A stretch of DNA of 64,000 nucleotides from Abiotrophia sp938010525. Lineage in GTDB: Bacteria; Bacillota; Bacilli; Lactobacillales; Aerococcaceae. The stretch spans positions 1 through 64,000 of the forward strand of contig NZ_CALLVK010000017.1 of NCBI RefSeq assembly GCF_938010525.1. The letters are read 5' to 3'. Numbering within the stretch: position 1 is the first letter of the stretch; each line of letters opens with the position of its first letter. This document shows positions 58,162-64,000 of the stretch, in pieces. The translations under genes were made by a program, and so were the position numbers. A model generated the notes under the pieces. It saw only the letters and a program-made list of their open reading frames with translations, was not told the DNA's origin and ran no database searches.

Positions 58162-59835
58162 TTGGAATTGAAACAATTAACGGCAAAAGAGTTTGTGCCT
58201 ATGGTTGTAGCCGGAGCGGAGCGCTTAACATCCAATGTCGAATTAATTAACTCACTCAACGTATTCCCTGTGCCAGATGGCGATACCGGGACTAACATGA
58301 ACATGACCTTCGTTTCTGGGGCGGAAAACCTCAAATCCAGTCAAGCTAGTCACGTCGGTGAATTAGCTGGCGCCTTAGCTAAGGGCCTTTTGATGGGGGC
58401 GCGTGGTAACTCTGGGGTTATCTTATCTCAGATTTTCCGTGGTTTCTCACAAGCTATTAAGGAAGAAGAAGTCTTAGATGCTAAACATTTTGCCCAAGCC
58501 TTCTTAGGTGGGGTAGAATCAGCCTATAAGGCAGTTATGAAACCTGTCGAAGGGACTATTTTGACTGTTGCCCGTGAATCTGCTTTGCGCGGTGAGAAGG
58601 CAGCTGAGAAAACCGATAACATTATTGAAGTCATGAAAGCCATTGTTGAAGGCGCCCAATTGGCCCTAGACAAAACACCTGAATTATTGCCAGTCTTGAA
58701 ACAAGTTGGCGTAGTCGACTCTGGTGGTAAAGGCTTGCTCTGCGTCTATGAAGGTTTCTTGTCATCCTTGACAGGAGAGACCGTAGTAGAAGTTAAAGCT
58801 CCTACTGCAGCTCCTGGCCACTCTCACGCTATGTTCGAAGATGGCAATGAGCCACCAATGGCCTTAGAAGATATTACCTTTGGTTACTGTACAGAAATTA
58901 TGGTTCGCATTGGCCAAGGCCCAACAGTTGAGAAGGCCTTTGACTATGAAGCCTTCCGTAGCACTCTCAACACCAAAGGGGACTCCCTCTTGGTCGTAGC
59001 CGACGATGAAATCGTCAAGGTTCACATCCATACTGAAAACCCAGGCGAAATTATGCAATTGGGTCAAGAATTTGGGGAACTGATCAAAATCAAAGTCGAC
59101 AACATGCGTGAACAAGTCCGTGGCTTAGAAGCGGAAGAACATGCTATGAAGGAAGCACCAGCAGAGGCTGCACCAAAAGTTCCTTATGCTATTATTGCGG
59201 TAGCAGCAGGTGAAGGTGTGGGCCAACTCTTTACTGACCTAGGGGTTGCCAAAGTCTTGGCCGGTGGTCAAACCATGAACCCTTCAACAGAAGACTTCGT
59301 TAAAGCTATTGAAGCAGTTAATGCTGAACAAATCATCCTCTTGCCTAACAACAAGAACATCATCATGGCGGCTCAACAAGCAGCCCAAGTTGCGGAAGTA
59401 CCAACCGTTGTGGTGCCTACTACTACGATTCCTCAAGGGATTACAGCTATGATGGCCTTCGATGCTAGCCTGGATTTAGAAGCCAATGGGGCTCAAATGA
59501 ATGAGTCACGTGATTTCGTCCAATCTGGTCAAATTACTTACTCCATTCGTGACACTGAGATTGATGGCGTGTCCATCAAGAAGGATGACTACCTAGGCTT
59601 AGTCAACAACAAGATTGTCTTGTCCTTGCCTGATTTGAAGGATGCCCTCTTGGCAACCTTAGAATCCATGGTGGATGAAGATTCTGAGTTGGCGACCATT
59701 ATTGTCGGGGAAGAAGGGACTACTGAATTAGCCGATGAAGTGGCTGAACGCTTAACTGACAAATTCAATGACTTAGAAGTCGAAATCGTTCAAGGTGATC
59801 AACCTGTATACCACTACATGATGTCAGTGGAATAA
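58162..59835 (+). CDS. fakA: Fatty acid kinase FakA (DAK2/DhaL-DegV-like, YloV)
   Basis: A 557-residue kinase that phosphorylates exogenous fatty acids held by FakB proteins, feeding them to PlsX/PlsY. The N-terminal DhaL domain has LNVFPVPDGDTGTNMNMTF (metal-binding Asp residues), LLMGARGNSGVILSQIFRGF and VDSGGKGLLCVYEGF; a long C-terminal region follows (LPNNKNIIMAAQQAA, VVPTTTIPQGITAMMAFD). The start is TTG: AAGGAGGA lies seven bases upstream, and the N-terminus it gives aligns with the family; the next Met is at residue 14 inside the conserved part. Confidence 0.94.
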   Translation: MELKQLTAKEFVPMVVAGAERLTSNVELINSLNVFPVPDGDTGTNMNMTFVSGAENLKSSQASHVGELAGALAKGLLMGARGNSGVILSQIFRGFSQAIKEEEVLDAKHFAQAFLGGVESAYKAVMKPVEGTILTVARESALRGEKAAEKTDNIIEVMKAIVEGAQLALDKTPELLPVLKQVGVVDSGGKGLLCVYEGFLSSLTGETVVEVKAPTAAPGHSHAMFEDGNEPPMALEDITFGYCTEIMVRIGQGPTVEKAFDYEAFRSTLNTKGDSLLVVADDEIVKVHIHTENPGEIMQLGQEFGELIKIKVDNMREQVRGLEAEEHAMKEAPAEAAPKVPYAIIAVAAGEGVGQLFTDLGVAKVLAGGQTMNPSTEDFVKAIEAVNAEQIILLPNNKNIIMAAQQAAQVAEVPTVVVPTTTIPQGITAMMAFDASLDLEANGAQMNESRDFVQSGQITYSIRDTEIDGVSIKKDDYLGLVNNKIVLSLPDLKDALLATLESMVDEDSELATIIVGEEGTTELADEVAERLTDKFNDLEVEIVQGDQPVYHYMMSVE

Positions 59836-59849
59836 TTAAAATAGTTAAG

Positions 59850-59878
59850 AGACTAAGGCTCATGCCTTGGTCTTTTTC
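59850..59878 (+). terminator. Terminator after fakA
   Basis: AGACTAAGGC and GCCTTGGTCT (one G-U pair) around TCAT, then TTTTC. Confidence 0.88.
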
Positions 59879-59932
59879 TTTGTTCAGGTGAACTTGGGCC
59901 CAACTTGAATAGTCGCTATCTGGCTATGAAAA

Positions 59933-59941
59933 TGTTATAAT
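59933..59941 (+). promoter_or_regulatory. Extended -10 promoter of recG
   Basis: TGTTATAAT, 33 bases before the recG ATG; weak -35. Confidence 0.6.
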
Positions 59942-59973
59942 AATGAGACAGACAAGTAGAAAGGAGGGGGCTT

Positions 59974-62010
59974 ATGGGACTTAATTGGTTAGATAGCATT
60001 GATCATCTCAAGGGAGTAGGACCGGCGCGCGTCAAGCTCTTCCAACAGGTAGGCGTCTCTACTGTCCGCGACCTCATGTTTCACTTTCCCTTCCGCTTTG
60101 AGTCGGTAGCCGTGCGCCCTTTGGCGACCATCCTAGATCAGGAGAAGGTCACCCTTAAAGGAAAGGTCGTGACGCCACCGGTGGTAGCCTACTTCGGTGG
60201 CAAGAAGAGCCGGGTTTCTTTCAAGCTGGCGGTCAATGACCACGAAATTATCAACGTCTCTTTCTTCAACCAACCCTATCTTAAGCAAGCCATTCAGTTG
60301 GGGCAGGAACGGGCTATTTACGGCAAATGGCAATCCAATCGTCAGACTCTCTTAGGTATGAAGCTGATTCAAGTGGCTCAGGAAGGCCAGGAATTTGCGC
60401 CAGTCTACCATGCTACTAAGGGCCTTAAGCAAAGCGCCATTGTAGCTAGTATTGCCGCTTCCTTCAACCAGTATCAAGAGGCCATCCCAGAAGTCTTGCC
60501 CCAGTACCTCAACGACCAGTATCGGCTCTTAGATTTGCCTTTGGCTCTCTATGCCATGCATTTCCCGGCTGATCAAGAACAGCATCATCAGGCTACACGG
60601 AAAATTATCTATCAGGAGTTTTTCCTCTATCAATGGCGTCTGCAGGTGGCTCTCAAGCAGCACGAAACAGAGCCAGGGCTTCAGATTCATTATGACAATG
60701 ACCAGCTTAAGACTTGGATTAGTCACTTACCTTATGAGCTAACTCATGCTCAGAAGCAGGTAGTCAATGAAATTTGTCGCGACCTCATGGCCCAGCACCC
60801 TATGCGGCGCATGGTGCAAGGAGATGTGGGGAGTGGGAAAACCCTGGTAGCCTTTCTGGCTATTCTAGCCAGCGTAAGCGGTGGCTTCCAGTCAGCTCTT
60901 ATGGCGCCGACTGAGATTCTAGCCAAACAGCATGCCCAGTCCTTCAACCAGCTTTTTGCCTCTATGGGCTTGGAAGCCGCTCTCCTGACCAGTGCTATGA
61001 CAGCCAAGGCCAAGCAAGCCGTCTTAGACGGCTTGGCTAATGGGCAGATTCAGGTGGTCATCGGGACTCATGCCTTGATTCAAGAAACGGTCCAATTCAA
61101 GCAACTGGGCTTGGTCATCATTGACGAACAACACCGCTTTGGGGTAGGCCAGCGTCAAGCCCTAGTAGATAAAAATGACAAAATAGCTGTCAACCTACTT
61201 CAAATGACGGCAACGCCTATTCCACGCTCCCTAGCTATGACTCTCTATGGAGAGATGCACGTCTCCACCATCGATCAGTTACCTAAGGGCCGTCAGCCCA
61301 TTACGACACGCTGGCTCAAGGAAGATCAATTAGAGGAACTAGAAGACCATGTGGCCCAAGAATTAGCGGCCGGACACCAGGTCTACTATGTTCTCCCTCT
61401 GATCGAAAGTTCCGAACACTTGGAACAGATAGAAAACGTGCTAGAGGTGGCCGACCGCTTGGCCGACCGCTTCCCAAACTTTAAGGTCGACGTCTTACAC
61501 GGCCAACTCAATAAGGAAGAGCAAGAGGCCGTCATGGACCGCTTCAAGCAAAATCAGGTTCAGATTCTCGTGGCCACCACCATGGTGGAAGTTGGGGTCG
61601 ACGTGCCCAATGCCACCATTATGGTGATTCAGTCAGCTGAGCGCTTTGGCTTGGCCCAGCTCCACCAGTTGCGTGGGCGAGTAGGGCGGAGTCAGCTAGC
61701 CAGCTACTGTTACCTAATCGGCAGTCCTACAACCGAGCAGGGCAAGGAGCGCCTTAAGATTATGGTGGACCACCAAGATGGTTTTCTGATTAGTCGTGAG
61801 GATTTGAAGATTCGCGGTATGGGGGACTTGATGGGACGCAGCCAAAGTGGTTTGCCTGAATTCCACTATGCTAATTTGATTGAAGACGAAAAAATCTTAA
61901 CTGTTGCCCGCAAGGATGTTCAGGACTTACTCAAGCATCCAGAACGCCTATCGGAAGCCGAATGGCAGGCGCTTAATCAATGGAGTCAGACACAAGCCAT
62001 TGAGGTCTAG
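59974..62010 (+). CDS. recG: ATP-dependent DNA helicase RecG
   Basis: A 678-residue helicase that reverses forks and migrates branched DNA. The N-terminal wedge/OB domain (about 1-240) has GVGPARVKLFQQVGVSTVRDLMFHFPFR; the helicase core has MVQGDVGSGKTLVAFLAI, DEQHRFGVGQRQAL, MTATPIPRSLAMTLYG, VATTMVEVGVDVPNATIMVI and QLHQLRGRVGRSQLASYC. Full length. AAAGGAGGGGG precedes the ATG. Confidence 0.98.
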   Translation: MGLNWLDSIDHLKGVGPARVKLFQQVGVSTVRDLMFHFPFRFESVAVRPLATILDQEKVTLKGKVVTPPVVAYFGGKKSRVSFKLAVNDHEIINVSFFNQPYLKQAIQLGQERAIYGKWQSNRQTLLGMKLIQVAQEGQEFAPVYHATKGLKQSAIVASIAASFNQYQEAIPEVLPQYLNDQYRLLDLPLALYAMHFPADQEQHHQATRKIIYQEFFLYQWRLQVALKQHETEPGLQIHYDNDQLKTWISHLPYELTHAQKQVVNEICRDLMAQHPMRRMVQGDVGSGKTLVAFLAILASVSGGFQSALMAPTEILAKQHAQSFNQLFASMGLEAALLTSAMTAKAKQAVLDGLANGQIQVVIGTHALIQETVQFKQLGLVIIDEQHRFGVGQRQALVDKNDKIAVNLLQMTATPIPRSLAMTLYGEMHVSTIDQLPKGRQPITTRWLKEDQLEELEDHVAQELAAGHQVYYVLPLIESSEHLEQIENVLEVADRLADRFPNFKVDVLHGQLNKEEQEAVMDRFKQNQVQILVATTMVEVGVDVPNATIMVIQSAERFGLAQLHQLRGRVGRSQLASYCYLIGSPTTEQGKERLKIMVDHQDGFLISREDLKIRGMGDLMGRSQSGLPEFHYANLIEDEKILTVARKDVQDLLKHPERLSEAEWQALNQWSQTQAIEV

Positions 62011-62036
62011 CCCAAACTGCCAGATTCCAATCTAGG

Positions 62037-62065
62037 TTGACGGCTTGGCAGGGACTTGTTATGAT
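62037..62065 (+). promoter_or_regulatory. Promoter of plsX
   Basis: TTGACG (62037-62042), 17-base spacer, TATGAT (62060-62065), extended -10 TGT at 62057-62059. Confidence 0.8.
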
Positions 62066-62139
62066 GAAAGCACGAGAATTGGTATAGAAATTACCAAATA
62101 TTGATAGATATGATTAGTTTATAAGGAGGAAGACAAGGA

Positions 62140-63159
62140 ATGATTAGAATTGCAGTAGATGCCATGGGCGGGGATTTCGCGCCTGAATCAGCCGTAAAAG
62201 GGGTGAACCTTGCCATTGCAGCCTTTGATAACATCGAAGTGCTCTTATTTGGCGATCAAGATAAAATTCGCCCATATTTAGAAGCGACAGAGCGGGTCGA
62301 AATCATCCATACCCCAGAAAAAATCAATGGGGATGATGAGCCAGTGCGTGCTATTCGCAAGAAGAAGAATGCTTCCATGGTATTAGCAGCGCAAGCAGTC
62401 AAGGAAGGCCAAGCGGATGCCTTGCTGTCTGCAGGGAACACCGGGGCTCTCTTAGCCAGTGGCTTGCTGATTGTGGGTCGGATTAAGAATATTGATCGTC
62501 CAGGCCTTATGCCAGTCTTACCAACTGCTTCTAGTCAACATCCTTACTTGGTCTTGATGGATGCCGGTGCTAACGCTGACTGCAAGCCAGTCAATTTGTT
62601 ACAATTTGCGGTTCTGGCCAACTTCTATGCCCAACGTGTCCTGGGCATTGCTCAGCCTAAGATTGGCCTACTTAACAATGGGACTGAAGCTACCAAGGGC
62701 AATGAATTATCTAAGGCGGCCTATGAACTCTTAGCTGCCGAGACTAGCCTTGACTTCTACGGCAACGTGGAGACTAAGACCTTGCTAGATGGCCCAGTTG
62801 ATATCGTGGTCACCGATGGCTTTACCGGTAATGCCGTATTGAAGACTCTGGAAGGGACGTCTAAGACCCTCTTTAGTCTCATTAAATCCCAATTATTGGG
62901 TGGTGGACTGAAGGCTAAACTAGGAGCGCTCTTAGTCAAAGACGCCTTATCAGGCCTCCGCGACAACTTTGATGATACCAAACAGGGTGGGGCAGTCCTC
63001 TTAGGGGTTAAGGCGCCAGTCATCAAGGCCCACGGCTCTTCTAATGAAAAGGCTATCTTCAATGCCATTCGTCAGGCTCGCACGATTGTGGAATCTGGCA
63101 TTATCCAGGAAGCAACTGACTACTTCGGTCAGGAAAAACCAGCTCAAACAGAAGAATAA
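62140..63159 (+). CDS. plsX: Phosphate acyltransferase PlsX
   Basis: A 339-residue peripheral membrane enzyme that makes acyl-phosphate from acyl-ACP for phospholipid synthesis. MIRIAVDAMGGDFAPESAVKGV, LLSAGNTGALLASGLLIVGRI, RPGLMPVLPT, LLNNGTEATKGNEL and VVTDGFTGNAVLKTLEG are family motifs. AAGGAGGA precedes the ATG. It shares substrate flow with FakA upstream and ACP downstream. fapR, fabD and fabG, found around plsX in Bacillus, are absent. Confidence 0.97.
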   Translation: MIRIAVDAMGGDFAPESAVKGVNLAIAAFDNIEVLLFGDQDKIRPYLEATERVEIIHTPEKINGDDEPVRAIRKKKNASMVLAAQAVKEGQADALLSAGNTGALLASGLLIVGRIKNIDRPGLMPVLPTASSQHPYLVLMDAGANADCKPVNLLQFAVLANFYAQRVLGIAQPKIGLLNNGTEATKGNELSKAAYELLAAETSLDFYGNVETKTLLDGPVDIVVTDGFTGNAVLKTLEGTSKTLFSLIKSQLLGGGLKAKLGALLVKDALSGLRDNFDDTKQGGAVLLGVKAPVIKAHGSSNEKAIFNAIRQARTIVESGIIQEATDYFGQEKPAQTEE

Positions 63160-63166
63160 GATTATT

Positions 63167-63195
63167 GGACCAGGCCTTGTTAGTCTGGTCTTTTT
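63167..63195 (+). terminator. Terminator after plsX
   Basis: GGACCAG and CTGGTCT (one G-U pair) with an eleven-base loop, then TTTTG. Confidence 0.75.
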
Positions 63196-63567
63196 GCATG
63201 GGCAAAAGATGTTTGGGACCCATCAAATACTGAGAATTTTATTGATGGGTAAAGAAATTTAAAAGAAAAGATAGTGGGTAGTTTCGCTTAAATAGGGAAT
63301 CCTATAATGCACCATCATCATCTTGTTTTTCAATATCCATAGCCCATTTCTGGTTAACCCATAATAGGCTATTTATCTTGAAAAACACGATTATTATATT
63401 GCCCTCTTGGTGACAGATTGATGGCAGATAGAAGGCAATTTCAGGCTTTATTAGGAATGATTTTCAAGATATCGCTTACTTAGTCGCGATCATGGGCAAA
63501 GTCTAAGCAAGTTTTGAGGGATAAATGAGAAGAATGAGAGATTTCATAATTTTCTCTGCTAAAACCA
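63196..63567. other. AT-rich intergenic spacer between plsX and acpP
   Basis: About 370 bases without a supported gene on either strand. It is visibly richer in A and T than the neighbouring genes. It holds one inverted repeat (63218-63250) and an isolated TATAAT at 63303-63308 without a usable -35. Short reading frames on both strands have no ribosome site and no recognisable similarity. It may be a decayed gene or an untranslated leader; I cannot tell which. Confidence 0.5.
63218..63250. repeat. Inverted repeat in the plsX-acpP spacer
   Basis: ACCCATCAA (63218-63226) and TTGATGGGT (63242-63250), perfect nine-base arms and a 15-base loop. No T run follows. Confidence 0.6.
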
Positions 63568-63596
63568 TGGACAATTGGCTTAAAACTTAGTAAAAT
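63568..63596 (+). promoter_or_regulatory. Promoter of acpP
   Basis: TGGACA (63568-63573), 17-base spacer, TAAAAT (63591-63596), 44 bases before the acpP ATG. Confidence 0.65.
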
Positions 63597-63639
63597 AAGG
63601 AAGTGTAGATTTTATGTCATATTGAACGGAGGTGTATGG

Positions 63640-63882
63640 ATGCCCCAGACCCAAGAAGTTTTCCAAACAGTCCAGCGATTGATTGTTGAACGTTTTGGTT
63701 TAACTGAAGACAAGGTCACCAATGAGATGACCTTTGAAGATCTCGGTGCAGACTCAATTGACGTCTTCGAACTGATTATGGAGCTCGAGGACACCTTTAG
63801 TGTTCAATTTGAGGATAATCGTATTGAAGCCCTTAAGAATGTAGGCCAAGTGGTCACTTATATCGACCAGCTTACTCCCTAA
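63640..63882 (+). CDS. acpP: Acyl carrier protein
   Basis: An 80-residue acidic ACP. The phosphopantetheine site is Ser39 in LGADSIDVFELIMELEDTF (DSI rather than the commoner DSL). FGLTEDKVTNEMTFEDLGADS and the C-terminal KNVGQVVTYIDQL fit the family. The ATG at 63640 is six bases after GGAGGTG; the frame continues back to a TTG at 63622 through that site. It has its own promoter and is separated from plsX by 480 bases. Confidence 0.93.
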   Translation: MPQTQEVFQTVQRLIVERFGLTEDKVTNEMTFEDLGADSIDVFELIMELEDTFSVQFEDNRIEALKNVGQVVTYIDQLTP

Positions 63883-63900
63883 GAACTGAAAAGACGATGA

Positions 63901-63938
63901 AGTCAGCACGCTCTATCTATGCAGTGCTACTTTTTTTA
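63901..63938 (+). terminator. Possible terminator after acpP
   Basis: AGT-C-AGCAC pairs with GTGCT-ACT (one bulged base), 14-base loop, then TTTTTTT. Confidence 0.6.
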
Positions 63939-63982
63939 CTTAGATGAAGACATAAAACATGATCACGAATGGAGGAACTAGA

Positions 63983-64000
63983 ATGGATAACGAAAAAGTT
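63983..64000 (+). CDS. Start of a gene cut by the window edge (rnc by position)
   Basis: Only six codons (MDNEKV) are present, after a strong TGGAGGA site seven bases upstream. In many Firmicutes acpP is followed by rnc (ribonuclease III) and smc. The six residues neither support nor exclude this; the name is inference from position only. Confidence 0.4.

Noticed and set aside
63240..63480. The reverse strand of the plsX-acpP spacer was read for a transposase remnant.
   Set aside because: The translated frames showed no transposase motif and no terminal inverted repeats with a target duplication were found.
1..64000. Search for prophage, IS, toxin-antitoxin, restriction-modification, BGC and CRISPR-cas modules.
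   Set aside because: No genes or boundaries of these types were recognised; the window reads as conserved core chromosome.

Overview
The window looks like a chromosomal core segment from a low-to-mid GC Firmicute of the order Lactobacillales. I see no phage, plasmid, IS element, CRISPR array or rRNA. Shine-Dalgarno sites are strong (AGGAGG-like) and many promoters carry an extended -10 (TGnTATAAT). The gene set fits: a PASTA kinase with an IreB homologue, LiaFSR, a CsrR/CovR-type two-component system, EF-P-linked M16 proteins, FakA, and a T-box in front of alaS. Base composition and gene order make the Aerococcaceae (Abiotrophia, Facklamia or Aerococcus-like) my best guess, but this is inference; no rRNA is present to settle it.

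Layout: (1) 1-5.5 kb: LysM membrane protein, cmk, ribosomal S1, der, HU, and a reverse-strand phosphoglycerate-mutase-like phosphatase. (2) 5.7-13.1 kb: rodA-like SEDS polymerase, a stand-alone GcvH-like protein, a glutamine-amidotransferase-type hydrolase, holA, rpsT (reverse), uvrB with a LexA-like box, and a degenerate acyltransferase-like membrane protein. (3) 13.1-21.5 kb: nnrD (reverse), the prmA-rsmE-deoC-relA-dtd operon, tRNA-Leu(CAG) and a HAD phosphatase (both reverse), and a lipid kinase. (4) 21.5-28.3 kb: T-box-alaS-ireB-ruvX-DUF1292-mltG-udk-greA, the same order as in Bacillus. (5) 28.4-31.9 kb: liaFSR, a HesB-like protein, an ECF S component. (6) 32.1-41.3 kb: BMP-type nucleoside ABC transporter, two M16-family proteins, rodZ, pgsA. 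(7) 41.5-46.1 kb: two poorly known envelope proteins, CsrRS-like two-component system, yidC. (8) 46.3-64 kb: gmk-rpoZ-priA-fmt-rsmB-stp-pknB-rsgA-rpe-thiN-rpmB-asp23-fakA-recG-plsX-acpP, followed by the first codons of a gene that is probably rnc by position.

Taken together the window is rich in cell-envelope control: the PASTA kinase, its phosphatase and an IreB-type substrate, MltG, RodA, RodZ, LiaFSR, CsrRS, PgsA, YidC and several secreted proteins with Ser-rich or Gln/Asn/Gly-rich linkers. Translation and stringent-response genes make up most of the rest.

I did not find a clearly new multi-gene system. The least explained items are a two-gene unit at 41.5-42.7 kb (a membrane/coiled-coil/HTH-like protein plus an extracellular protein that keeps only the MltG LysM-like module), a promoter plus hairpin leader in front of greA, a BMP substrate-binding protein with no lipobox, an acyltransferase-3-like protein without the family's N-terminal histidine, and an AT-rich spacer of about 430 bases that splits plsX from acpP. 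Promoters, terminators and operators were found by eye and are predictions.
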